From Symbiodinium natans (taxonomy: Eukaryota; Sar; Dinophyceae; Suessiales; Symbiodiniaceae): a DNA stretch of 64,000 bases. The stretch's first letter is position 1. Each line of letters opens with the position of its first letter. Made by a program: the position numbers and the translations under genes. This document shows positions 44,301 to 49,246 of the stretch, in pieces. The stretch is from NCBI GenBank assembly GCA_905221605.1, contig CAJNDS010002629.1, positions 186,001 through 250,000 of the forward strand, given 5' to 3'. Below the pieces are notes generated by a model. It ran no database searches. It worked only from the letters and a program-made list of their open reading frames with translations, and was not told the DNA's origin.

Positions 44301-47300
44301 TCTATCGCAAGCACGGAGTCCGTGTGTTTTCGGAGACCGAGATTGATGCCTCCGTGCTTCGTGACTCCACCCTGGGGGGTTGGATACAGATCCTTTACCG
44401 ACATGCTCAGGATCTGGCCACCCTGGCGTTTGGACCGAAGGCGGGCGGTGCAATCGATTCCACTAAGCACTATGACATTTGCCGCAGAATTGCCAATCTT
44501 AGCGTAGGCGCTTCCGACTTCCAATATTTTGCGAAGACTTCGAGTCTTGTCGAGAAGCTCTTTACTCCTGCCCTTCAGCGCATTTCACTCCCTCCGGAAG
44601 AGAGGCGACGGTTCTTGATCGTCGGAGACTCTTCCCTTGCGTTGTGCCATTACACGGGGCGGAAGCCTACGCACCGCATGACCATTGAGCCGCTCATGCA
44701 AGACGTTTTCAGGAACAATCCAGAAGTGGAGAGCCTAATCTACTCAATGAAGTGGGGGTATCACCTCGACCAGCTCATCGATGAGGCGCTCAAGCACCTT
44801 AACGAGGCGAGGGATCACCACCCGGAAGGGGCGGCTACCCACATCATTTTTGGATGGTCAGGAAACGATGTATGGGGCCAACACGGCTATCATGGCTACA
44901 CTTGGCATCTTCAGAGCAAGTTCACAAAGCGAACAGCCGAGGAGCTCGAGCAGATTGACACTTGGCCTGCAAAGCAGAAGCTTCGTGTTGATCGGGCGTG
45001 TGAGAGAGCGTGCAAGCTCCTCCACCGGACTGACGTCTCGGGTGTGTCTTTCTTGATGGGCAGCCATCACTCCTGTTTCTTCCCGGTCGGGGAGCTCTAT
45101 GACAGGTGCATGAAGAATCACGCCCGAGATCTGATGAGCGGAGGATGCACCATCATTGACCCTGTGGAGCTCTATGAGCAGACCAGCAGGCCTGATGGCT
45201 TCCACGCTGACGCGTCGGATCAAAATCTGCAGAGCACCCTTAGGTGGCACGCGGCGATGCTCCGCGGCATACTCACAGATTACCGCCTTCTCGCTGTTGA
45301 GCAGCAACTCATCGCAAATCAAAGAGAAGCCGTTTTTCATGCACACTTTGTGTTGAACAAGCCCGAACCGTTCCTCACCGTGCCCCCTGCGTCCGGTAGA
45401 ATCCTTTCCAAGATTGTCGATTCACCGGACCCACCTCTGGCGAGGGAGGCAGAAGAGGAGATTGTGTTGGCCGGTCCACTCCTGGCGGAGGCGGAGTACG
45501 AAGTTGTCGACGACGACTCGGCTCAGAGCTGCAATCCGCAGCCCATCACTGAGTTAGACTTTGCCAGGAATGACACCAGGCCTGGCGCAGGTTGCGTCCT
45601 CGCGATTGAAGACAGCGACCCGATCAACGTGGTTGCTGAGGAACACCTCGTCATGGCCAACCAAGCGGCAGAGGGCATCACGCAGGAAGAACTCACCGCG
45701 GTCGCGGCTGAAGAGGAAATTACCCTCCTCAGTCAATTCGTGGAGCAGGATGATGATCCATATGAGAATGCCGACACCTACTCCTTGAAGAGAGCTGAAG
45801 TGGTCGCGCCTCCTTCTCCCGTGGTCGTCATCAGTGACCCCGACGCCCCTCAGCCGAGCGAGGCCGTTTCTCAGGCACCCCTTGTCCCCAAGGCAAAGCC
45901 GAGGCCTCCCACGCTGCCGCGTTGGGTTACTGCCGATCAGCTCCCCGATCTGCCGGATGATTACCGTTTCCTCACGGAGAACGCCCGGGTCTGCTTGTCG
46001 AAGAAGATGTCCTTCCTTGCCCGGGGATTCGCCAATCGGCGAGCGCCAGAAATGGCGGTCCACATCTCAGCCAGGGACAATTCTATTGAATGGTCCGAAT
46101 TTTTCGAGAAGTTGGGAATGATGTGGAGAGGCCTCCGTGTGGAGCACGTGGTGGACGTCCTCAAATCCACTCACGACAAAGTGCGGTTCGAAGTCAAGGT
46201 TGTCATTAAACCCGACAGGGAGGTCCAGCTGCGTGCCTTTAGAGCGATTCAGGGGCACGACGGCATACTCCTCTCGGAAGAGACGGACGTGATGGCACTG
46301 AACACCCACTCGTACCATCTGTCCTCTCTTTGGCAACCCAATTTGGCAAACAGGCCCAGGGTGGGAACCACTGGTTACACCAGCGAGGCCTTCGAAAGCA
46401 TGCCAAAGTTGGCTTACCACGGCACGTATCGTTGCTATCTGCACTCCATCGTTCGAGATGGTCTCATCCCGGGAGGGGTTGCTGCAGATGGAAGTGCCAG
46501 CCGTTACTTCGTGATGATGTCTCCCGTACCGGCGTGGCAGAGGGAGAGTCATGCAGGCGTTCGTGAAGATGCTGACATTGAATTTGTCATCGACCTGCAA
46601 CTCGCAGCCCTGGAGGGCGTGCGGATCTTTAGATCCAAGGCAGATGCAATTCAGACACCTGACTGGATTTCCAACAGGTACATTGTTTACTGCTATGATC
46701 GCCACTCCCAGGTTCCCATCTGGCACAACCGTGTGTACGAGCTGCTCCGCGTCCGACTGCACAATGCGTGCAAGGATGTTCACGACGGGCGGGAGCCGCG
46801 TCCAATCTTCGAGCAGGGCCATTTGGACGATTGGTCGGAGGAGGGTTGCTACCTTGACTACCTCGAAAGCCTCCAGACCAGGCTCAACTTCCATGAGTAC
46901 CGGCACTACATCACTGACATGACAAGGCCGTACCAAATCGCCCATGAAGAGAACCTCACGGTTGAAGATGAGATCATCAGGCTCGAGGACCTCAAGTTCG
47001 CCGACAACGCACCGCGGCCCGAGCCACTGGCGGAAGCCAAGTGGGGTTCCACGCTCAAGGTGTGGTTCTCCGCAAAGGGCATCCGAGTGGATCGAAAGTA
47101 CCGCTCCGAGCTCGACCATTTCATCGTCCAGGAGCTTGTTTCCTTTCCCTGGTTTTACTGCACCAGTTGCCGTAAACATTACATCGATGGAATGATTGAG
47201 TGCCAGTTCTGCGGCTCCAGAATCGCAGCTGAGAGTGACATGGCACATGTTGCCGAACCCAGCAAACGACGCCTGGAGTCCTCCCGGAAGGGACGGAACA

Positions 47301-48751
47301 TCGACATCATGTCGATCGCCCCCCGGCCGGGGTTGGCAATGAACCGGCACCGTGCAGAGCGAGGAACGCGCGAAGCACAAGATCAAAGTCTCCCTGCAGC
47401 AGTACGCAGCAAATGCGTGAGCATGAGAAAATCGGCAATGAAGAGGGGAGGCCAGTCGATCGCTGACGCTCTCACCAATCCCCTCGACGCCTACAATTTT
47501 GCGTCCCGTGGTATGGGTATCACTTCATTGGCCCAGCTGGACATGTTCGCCCATTTGCACAATCCAGCACCCGGGGCTGATGCCAACGAGAGGAGAGCAT
47601 TCGCTGGCACTCACCGGGCTGACGCCAGAGTCTCAATCGCCTATCGTCCGGGAGACGACCGAGTCTCATTGGATGAAGCTTTCTTTGTGGCCTTTCAGTC
47701 AAGGCTCTATCTCATTGATGAGATATCCATGATCATCTATGCCACCCAGCAGTCCCCGGAAGGGCGACAGAGACCCTTCACGATTCTCTCTTACGATGGT
47801 GACTTGTTCACACCAAGGGTAGGCACCGTCTCAGAAGTGATGGCGGAGGTCAGTCGTTTCTTCCAGGATCAACTTCCCCTGAGCGGAAGCCGTCAGGATC
47901 CTGCACCACGCCACGTGGACTTGGCTCGATCTCTCCGCATCCCTGACGGGTTTGCTTGCCTCGGTCAGACCCAATTGAATGAGCTGCTCCGCGATACCAG
48001 GTTTTACCAGCGGTATCTGCACTCCAACCGTGTCGAGCCGGAGTGGATTCGTCCCACGAGAGCGTCCTCACTCGGAATGATGCGACCTCCTCCTCCTCCC
48101 ACAGCTGATCGCAGAAGCTCAGCGCCGGCCCGTCGCCCAGCGGAAGCTGAAGGCTACCGCCCACCGACAGCAAAGTACGGGCCTTCTATGGGAGCGAGGG
48201 AGCGCACGCCGTCAAGGGCTACATCGAGGGGCAGATCTCCAGGTCTCAGCTCAGCAATGCCTGCGAGGCCACCGCCACAGCGCAGGGCTTCGACCCCGCG
48301 GCCTCCGCCAGTGCGACGCCCGGGTTCCCCTGGAGAGGTGCGCACATCCCGCAGACGCGTGGATCCCACTGGACCAAGCATGACGGAAGGAGAATGGTTG
48401 GCCGAGAGGCGCAGCCGAGTCGATGTCGAGATTGGGAAAAGGCTCAGCATTCTTCAGGAACTCTTTGCTGACCTTCCAGAGCACTACCCTTTCGACCATG
48501 ATGGTGATCTCATCGACCCGACGCGGACGCGCTCGAGCACCTGGACCCTTCTTGACGGGTACTACTGGGCCATGCTCAAGGCCCGGGATGCGCACTGGGT
48601 GTCGGAAGAAGAGGTGGTGAACGCCCTTCCTGCTTGGGGAAACCCAGGGGGGATCGTCGTCTACGACTACGACCACGTGTTGTGGTATCTCAGAGGATGG
48701 AAACACCACGTCACGAATCCACACACTGGTGTGCAAGAGAGGCGGTACTAA
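35333..48751 (+). CDS. copia Gag-Pol-plus polyprotein, 4,472 codons, with accessory enzyme domains
   Basis: A single uninterrupted frame; the first ATG is at 35,333, but it is open back to the join at 35,273. Order by residue: coiled coil (1-65), Lys/Ser-rich acidic linker (100-150), Gag core (180-400), two CCCH zinc fingers (418-437, 470-488), KGS repeats (about 520-545), hydrophobic segment (558-577), Cys-rich patch (about 673-690), aspartic protease (DTGS at 714), 2OG-Fe(II) dioxygenase-like (about 893-1043), integrase (about 1210-1480), reverse transcriptase (about 1845-2035), RNase H with insertion (about 2315-2630), methyltransferase-like (about 2663-2880), SGNH-like (about 3080-3310), Tpt1/KptA-like (about 3555-3790), zinc ribbon (3943-3960) and a Pro/Arg-rich tail with a final structured region. 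Copia polyproteins are usually 1,300-1,500 residues. The protease presumably releases the parts; cleavage sites are not evident. Confidence 0.95.
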   Translation: MDSARVAAAQATHAVQATSEVEISRLTAEVRDFRVMMSHESEKRKMAEKENAELKSQLNQAIAALQAHASATGSAPSAPPGLIPTYPINTPPQDAKGSRPRRHPDGGGPDGDDDGSDDDDSSSSHKKKKSKKKDKKNKKRDSSSSSDLSPKQLKAIIKQLAKGKTNEKEEVDEDVNKTKSKEAEKILFPKFPTPEQYRNWRIRVREAVVAASNKPDEAFEWLSKVWDKDSKEEELRDTGGFSTLDAKVLSAVTNVLEGDFARQMDTLKEREAHAGRLVRGRQILFLLHQHFATNILHNSVYDMEDLLSVTLVNENLVMFVRNWDTVLSGIQTTPEDKVLEPLFHRQVKKCKALQHDIAIYERAAEGSSERSFKFLYDAANSHLNRKRLERNRERIAKQTGAPAVPTAPAPKKVPKGFCISFVKNGSCKNGGSCKYKHQTPSGRGRSQSPGGGRGRSPSRPNSPSGKPRVCKFYKQGRCDRGENCKFMHTGKPGAAATPDGSQKGSARPDKGKDKKKKKERKGSRASSKGSKGSKGSKGSHGSGNSKGSARRRSGGPSLPAAVCLLGAMMAGTASQADAFTLRKDESYWPPQCSTDMRLALPAVSFDNSPMYINFPLRDGELKFPVENPQRRYDKKWSVDYIPKPDNQSTRDALMAARMLRATVKDSLEDKPSRCNYCCDTEFGCNYCIPKGLRVSCPAKVQLSSESPPIEWIGDTGSAQDLISERELVNLHPYESDCPINICTANGPSYAGTQCDVGIPSLNSIAKPYVLPDTPNVLSVGQRCMDLGYDFIWKGFQRPYFRSPGGDKVFLDVKDNVPYLKSWKEGIACPAHSRHESTRIDTDDAVETITNPEQIAAQLIQEQDFSHQACLRLLKDSNFKQSRFNRKAIKPKDSKDSKYMIFGAFSHGGMQGITNRTHSYPKVIKYLLSYLKHHGADGPITSIAVNQNSGVKMHKDVNNHREHLNYTIAVGDFTGGELWIHDDTIRKDEPGCINKIAPTGAKLGGRLHRSKSKIISFDPKTFHCVTPWKGERWSITGYVNRAVHRLDSHQLEKLKSLGFLLPKQKNFPPAVPAEIDEEMTLYELATMDPPAPAPEPKSKPKVKLKKKPEEPSDKKKIAKEASKAEPPSDEPDWSKVEGLLKEAVAPIPSSPDEEFLDKTELIRSPKPDSGEPSVLPPPPEGERHAPDGDPGEGSGGEGKRSRRIENLKKEAKSAAHLMTHLPKNPFCDVCQRAKMYKPPSYQTDGWHSVEAKAFGDHITADHIIVYRDRDTVIEESRLALVLKDVATSFTYAYPSALRSEDECIAALQHFVSSSDEVGVFYSDQAKELISAAKFLGWRHEQSKAYIHQSNAIAERAVRATTEGTRSNLLQAGLSHVYWPQALEHACTAVNISNPHGAKFTPWFKRFGSQFPGKVIPFGCRIDYWVGPKKKRKNRERFEPTAEPGVFVGYHFQPGMKWKHEVLVLSLKELNRQDFHECIKPIRAYQFKVPEGDFTFPMKQRYERVQQGLAADALERPATESLHNQDAEPSAEQAAEASDADRKVEPPKVLHPKTGKEIPLPEGGRYYDSGGTLGRRYGGTRGSRKPDSIPSDLWVRLSKAQKEKAIDDEAREQALRDLEARETPSSSSSARPSAVANPVKDEWTIRGDKLIRFHYSPRRELFSPHLTDCPVPISALGKERLTKIMPIGGKDIIADCDEWRHVRKRNKKLSFKWVGRTEFDILTKPHTSEEAVKDFPCMPTVPMSNHQHRDKIPVSRALTAEQVQEAMAMVARPVGRKELLADPQAQASLDVEWEKLMKKKAWDMSSVREWEEVSKEAAKRGKKAHVGKIFEICVEKGSELPKGNPLRKFKGRTVFQGNNVKDENNDTALFSELGSSPATMEAGKVLDAYGHAPGHDVEQGDGKQAYTQTTLKGADTWVRLPRERWPKEWVGKFRDPVVRLRLALYGHPDSGGFWEQHCEKRLREVGFELVFPAAWPSVFYHPTLKLLLAVYVDDFKMAGPKENLAKGWELIGSRIDMDTPTPIGRYLGCEHLSQSSSLGKADHPFAHVFDKSLPDPAAKPATAAAKEDFTEYYPEEGMVVRHHVQPRKALFKPRAAEAVALDLSPHRLTLMRPLGSEAAPDELWDTGGAKHKRDHLWTGATYLAANGHTERSAMAAVKKIRDKLNAKKAARKHAFYDVNQLSDHQGCMYAKTRQVVYDMSSFLQQAIDRYKELTGPEWHNLKKVSTPFYDDKIARPTDAEAEPKGKLAPIASRVLMKLLFAARMARYDLLRAVQGLASRVTKWSADCDKALHRLMCYVASTLDHRMTCFIGDSLDKCKLWLFADSDHAGEHDNKSTSGGFLALVGPNTYFPLSAFSKKQTSTALSSTEAEVVCANVTLRALGLPSSALWSVLLNAGGDTAPKPLRSDIAKHDFKPKSYPFQGISTINKTGRHLLADGRIVEFFSKSSSLPFPVELTSHPIRDLWLLQKGKWTLHQRAVAWEELDEDERTLPPDDFEYGILVYRRSTAEYRRHAEAEAILQREAEGIRGSGGGVDTEVGVTRKPCDFGLIMSVPHSIQPVVLEDNQATIRILESGKSPAFRHSDKTQRINLGWIAEQFRRKHYDLAYINTNLQAADILTKPFTNAEKWRNALLLMGITQRKLESRKATPASVPPPAVASDSRPDSKTKRVIIEVCCSDDSIIGEIAHHEFPECKVVRVTESMDLNSPDTRRAIIDIAKEHHRAGARVLTWVSLPCTGGSQWTRINLKVPKNRDAVLDARRKFKKLWASFVDLSQGLDKASVDYCVEWPRDCEYWGWDKVRKWLDRHPFVYAKFDGCRFGLHNKKGVPVKKPWCVATTLQTVYNRLNDKKCTRSHEHAKCLKESENYSKPLARAIHKAFKEVNSSAAARSSSPVVPACPAIITSPTMTEFLTDEERQQRVAEFKQALVDPDRLADAMAGILLPRSFSDLAEAVVEPQDDDADDDLFLGTIPIYRWRELREEDPSSHWTVLYERFYRKHGVRVFSETEIDASVLRDSTLGGWIQILYRHAQDLATLAFGPKAGGAIDSTKHYDICRRIANLSVGASDFQYFAKTSSLVEKLFTPALQRISLPPEERRRFLIVGDSSLALCHYTGRKPTHRMTIEPLMQDVFRNNPEVESLIYSMKWGYHLDQLIDEALKHLNEARDHHPEGAATHIIFGWSGNDVWGQHGYHGYTWHLQSKFTKRTAEELEQIDTWPAKQKLRVDRACERACKLLHRTDVSGVSFLMGSHHSCFFPVGELYDRCMKNHARDLMSGGCTIIDPVELYEQTSRPDGFHADASDQNLQSTLRWHAAMLRGILTDYRLLAVEQQLIANQREAVFHAHFVLNKPEPFLTVPPASGRILSKIVDSPDPPLAREAEEEIVLAGPLLAEAEYEVVDDDSAQSCNPQPITELDFARNDTRPGAGCVLAIEDSDPINVVAEEHLVMANQAAEGITQEELTAVAAEEEITLLSQFVEQDDDPYENADTYSLKRAEVVAPPSPVVVISDPDAPQPSEAVSQAPLVPKAKPRPPTLPRWVTADQLPDLPDDYRFLTENARVCLSKKMSFLARGFANRRAPEMAVHISARDNSIEWSEFFEKLGMMWRGLRVEHVVDVLKSTHDKVRFEVKVVIKPDREVQLRAFRAIQGHDGILLSEETDVMALNTHSYHLSSLWQPNLANRPRVGTTGYTSEAFESMPKLAYHGTYRCYLHSIVRDGLIPGGVAADGSASRYFVMMSPVPAWQRESHAGVREDADIEFVIDLQLAALEGVRIFRSKADAIQTPDWISNRYIVYCYDRHSQVPIWHNRVYELLRVRLHNACKDVHDGREPRPIFEQGHLDDWSEEGCYLDYLESLQTRLNFHEYRHYITDMTRPYQIAHEENLTVEDEIIRLEDLKFADNAPRPEPLAEAKWGSTLKVWFSAKGIRVDRKYRSELDHFIVQELVSFPWFYCTSCRKHYIDGMIECQFCGSRIAAESDMAHVAEPSKRRLESSRKGRNIDIMSIAPRPGLAMNRHRAERGTREAQDQSLPAAVRSKCVSMRKSAMKRGGQSIADALTNPLDAYNFASRGMGITSLAQLDMFAHLHNPAPGADANERRAFAGTHRADARVSIAYRPGDDRVSLDEAFFVAFQSRLYLIDEISMIIYATQQSPEGRQRPFTILSYDGDLFTPRVGTVSEVMAEVSRFFQDQLPLSGSRQDPAPRHVDLARSLRIPDGFACLGQTQLNELLRDTRFYQRYLHSNRVEPEWIRPTRASSLGMMRPPPPPTADRRSSAPARRPAEAEGYRPPTAKYGPSMGARERTPSRATSRGRSPGLSSAMPARPPPQRRASTPRPPPVRRPGSPGEVRTSRRRVDPTGPSMTEGEWLAERRSRVDVEIGKRLSILQELFADLPEHYPFDHDGDLIDPTRTRSSTWTLLDGYYWAMLKARDAHWVSEEEVVNALPAWGNPGGIVVYDYDHVLWYLRGWKHHVTNPHTGVQERRY
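36584..36796 (+). other. two CCCH zinc fingers in Gag
   Basis: Finger 1 (36,584-36,643) has spacing C-x8-C-x5-C-x3-H and finger 2 (36,740-36,796) C-x7-C-x5-C-x3-H. These are canonical CCCH RNA-binding fingers, as in mRNA-processing factors. Retroelement nucleocapsids normally use CCHC knuckles (C-x2-C-x4-H-x4-C), which I do not see here. The fingers sit after the Gag core in a Ser/Arg/Gly-rich context, so they most likely bind genomic RNA. Confidence 0.85.
37450..37780 (+). other. aspartic protease domain
   Basis: IEWIGDTGSAQDLIS places the catalytic Asp at residue 714 (codon 37,472-37,474). The DTGS signature and following hydrophobic strands fit a retropepsin-like protease working as a dimer. 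It is preceded by a Cys-rich patch (CNYCC and CNYC, about 37,350-37,400) of unknown role. Confidence 0.8.
38010..38465 (+). other. 2-oxoglutarate/Fe(II) dioxygenase-like domain
   Basis: Inserted between protease and integrase. The domain shows VKMHKDVNN (His953, Asp955), then FTGGELWIHDD, a FDPKTFH strand (His1022) and PWKGERWSITGY (Arg1031). This is the HxD...H facial triad plus the 2-oxoglutarate-anchoring Arg nine residues after the second His. All metal and cosubstrate ligands are present, so it may be active. The H-x-D, Asn, GGEL, F...H, G-x-R-x-S layout resembles TET/JBP-type and AlkB-type nucleic-acid oxygenases. Prolyl-hydroxylase-like or small-molecule oxygenases are alternatives. 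Dinoflagellate DNA is known for abundant hydroxymethyluracil, which makes a nucleic-acid substrate attractive but unproven. Confidence 0.7.
38965..39765 (+). other. integrase domain
   Basis: The N-terminal zinc motif HLMTH...CDVC (His1215, Cys1226, Cys1229) is followed by the catalytic triad Asp1260 (ADHI), Asp1322 (FYSDQAKE) and Glu1353 (NAIAERAVR). D to D is 62 residues and D to E is 31, slightly shorter than the usual DX35E. The C-terminal region PFGCRIDYWVGPKK to PGVFVGYHFQPG is the copia-type tail. It inserts cDNA with a 5-bp staggered cut, as the flanking duplication shows. Confidence 0.9.
40250..40450 (+). other. repeated pol insert module, copy 1 (before RT)
   Basis: A module of about 60 residues reads KLIRFHYSPRRELFSPH, CPVPISALG, LTKIMPIGGKD and ends near DEWR. 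A related module lies inside the RT-RNase H spacer at about 41,553-41,720 (VVRHHVQPRKALFKPR, LTLMRPLGSEAAPDELW). They share hRxHxxPRxxLFxP and a following hydrophobic strand. The function is unknown; they look like a duplicated small fold inserted into pol. Confidence 0.55.
40865..41440 (+). other. reverse transcriptase (RVT_2/copia type)
   Basis: KGRTVFQGNNVKDEN opens the domain. The first catalytic Asp is in EQGDGKQAYTQ (Asp1899), and the YVDD box is at 41,297-41,308 (Asp1991 and Asp1992) in LLAVYVDDFKMAG. RLRLALYGHPDSGGFW is the copia counterpart of the segment before YVDD. All catalytic positions are intact. It converts the element RNA to cDNA using the proposed half-tRNA primer. Confidence 0.95.
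42280..43225 (+). other. RNase H domain split by a ~150-residue insertion
   Basis: The motifs are LFADSDHAG (Asp2322), SSTEAEV (Glu near 2366), EDNQA (Asp2561) and ADILTKPF (near 2613). In ordinary copia elements the second and third motifs are a few dozen residues apart; here they are about 190 apart. The insert runs from about 42,505 to 42,965 and contains charged helical sequence (EELDEDERTLPPDDF, RRHAEAEAILQREAEG). All catalytic residues are kept, so RNase H is probably active. Confidence 0.85.
43318..43975 (+). other. methyltransferase-like domain with Pro-Cys motif
   Basis: Directly after RNase H, IIEVCCSDDSIIGEIA begins a Rossmann-like segment whose next strand is VVRVTESMDL. Then follow VLTWVSLPCTGGSQW (Pro2731-Cys2732) and CVEWPRDCEYWGW. 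The order (E-x-C/S-D binding loop, PC within a strand-turn, then VEWP) parallels motifs I, IV (PC) and VI (ENV) of DNA C5-cytosine methyltransferases, but I, VI and the rest are strongly diverged. Known dinoflagellate retrotransposons carry DNMT domains, so a C5-methyltransferase relative is plausible. It may also be a degenerate, inactive derivative. Confidence 0.5.
44570..45260 (+). other. SGNH/GDSL-hydrolase-like domain
   Basis: RFLIVGDSSLAL (Ser3100 in block I), IIFGWSGNDVWG (Gly3177, Asn3178, Asp3179; block III) and RPDGFHADASDQN (Asp3288, His3291; block V DxxH) are spaced as in SGNH hydrolases. The block I Ser and block V Asp/His would form the triad, with the Asn of block III in the oxyanion hole. 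SGNH esterases are known in ORF1 proteins of some LINE clades, but I know of no standard copia element with one. Substrate unknown: lipid, acetyl or other esters are possible. Confidence 0.65.
45990..46710 (+). other. Tpt1/KptA-like RNA 2'-phosphotransferase domain
   Basis: The N-lobe reads LSKKMSFLARGFANRRA (Arg3564), the counterpart of the family LSxxLRH helix, then KVRFEV. The junction motif RAIQGHDG (Arg3637, His3642) is the family RAxQGHS. The C-lobe has AYHGTYRCYLHSI (His3696) followed by RDGLIPGG, the family HGT...SI...GL pattern. GVREDADIEFVIDLQLAALEGVRIFRS then matches the NAD-binding strand and helix with the (F/Y)xS turn. The His after the first Arg is Gly here, so activity could be altered. 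Tpt1 transfers an RNA 2'-phosphate to NAD+, mainly at tRNA splice junctions; some members act on terminal phosphates. Found downstream of pol in a retrotransposon, a role on primer or element RNA ends is possible. Confidence 0.75.
47159..47212 (+). other. zinc ribbon downstream of the Tpt1-like domain
   Basis: Four Cys at residues 3943, 3946, 3957 and 3960 (C-x2-C-x10-C-x2-C, FYCTSCRKHYIDG then CQFCGSRI) form a classic rubredoxin-type ribbon, likely a nucleic-acid or protein-binding add-on. Confidence 0.8.
47220..48751 (+). other. C-terminal region of unknown function
   Basis: A helical region (about 47,390-48,030) contains SLDEAFFVAFQSRLYLIDEISMIIYATQ-like strands and helices. It is followed by a Pro/Arg/Ser-rich linker (about 48,080-48,370) and a final compact region with repeated Tyr/Trp (YYWAMLKARDAHW, YDYDHVLWYLRGWKHH). 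No family is recognised. Its position equals that of env-like ORFs in some copia lineages, but no signal peptide or membrane segment is visible. Confidence 0.5.
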
Positions 48752-49127
48752 GGCCTAAAAGGAGGCATGGTCAGGGTTGCACACTCCACCCTGACGGGTC
48801 GGATTCGCCGACCCAGCACTTTTGAGCAAATTGTTTTCGTTCTTTGCATTTCTGATTCCATCAGCCTACGTGTGTGTGCCCGTGCGCCGCACTGCATCTC
48901 CTTCGCCGCTCTGACGAGCTGGCTACACAGTAGCAGTTGTAGTCAGTTTCTATCCTCAGGGTAACAGGTGAAGAGCACCTCCCTGACGGGCTGGATTTAT
49001 TTTCAGCTGGTTATGTGAGGTGAAATTTCCTCAAGATGCAGTCGTTTTGCGTACTAGGTACGACTGTAGCGAACATCGTTTGTCTTTCCTCAACTTTTGA
49101 CGCCTCTTACGTTGCACTAAGTTGCGC
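48752..49127 (+). other. copia 3' untranslated region with hairpin
   Basis: About 380 nt between the stop and the G tract. GGGTCGG (48,796-48,802) and CCGACCC (48,808-48,814) form a perfect 7-bp hairpin with a 5-nt loop. The flanking CCCTGACGGG recurs near 48,980 as CCCTGACGGGCTGGATTT, a weak direct repeat. Confidence 0.6.
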
Positions 49128-49133
49128 GGGGGG
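49128..49133 (+). promoter_or_regulatory. candidate polypurine tract (G6)
   Basis: GGGGGG abuts the right LTR directly, the position required for second-strand priming. It is very short and lacks A, so the assignment rests on position. The same CGGGGGG sequence recurs inside the coding region. Confidence 0.55.
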
Positions 49134-49241
49134 TGTTGTTACAGAAAGACATTTCATTACTTACCGTTGTTCGCTCATGGCTCAAGAAAAAGGGCGTGTG
49201 CACGTTTCCCTAAATATTGGGGCTGTCTGCTGGTAACAATA
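49134..49241 (+). repeat. 3' LTR of the copia element (108 bp)
   Basis: By direct comparison it is identical to the left LTR over all 108 bases. It ends GTAACAATA and is followed by the AGTTC duplication. Confidence 0.95.
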
Positions 49242-49246
49242 AGTTC

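Larger units (their letters stand above)
34376..49241 (+). mobile_element. Ty1/copia LTR retrotransposon with multi-enzyme polyprotein
   Basis: Identical 108-bp direct repeats (34,376-34,483 and 49,134-49,241) flank 14.65 kb. The 5-bp AGTTC immediately outside both ends (34,371-34,375 and 49,242-49,246) is the target-site duplication. The LTR ends TGTTGTTAC...GTAACAATA form an imperfect inverted repeat (8 of 9). A primer-binding-site candidate follows the left LTR and a G6 tract precedes the right LTR. The integrase-before-reverse-transcriptase order (PR, IN, RT, RH), YVDD and the ADILTKPF motif define Ty1/copia. No mismatch between LTRs and no stop in 4,472 codons indicate a very young insertion. 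At about 14.9 kb it is roughly three times the size of a typical copia element; the excess is extra enzymatic domains between PR and IN and after RNase H. Confidence 0.95.

Noticed and set aside
46067-47386. 439-codon minus-strand ORF opposite the Tpt1-like region
   Set aside because: Shadow of the intact polyprotein; no motif.
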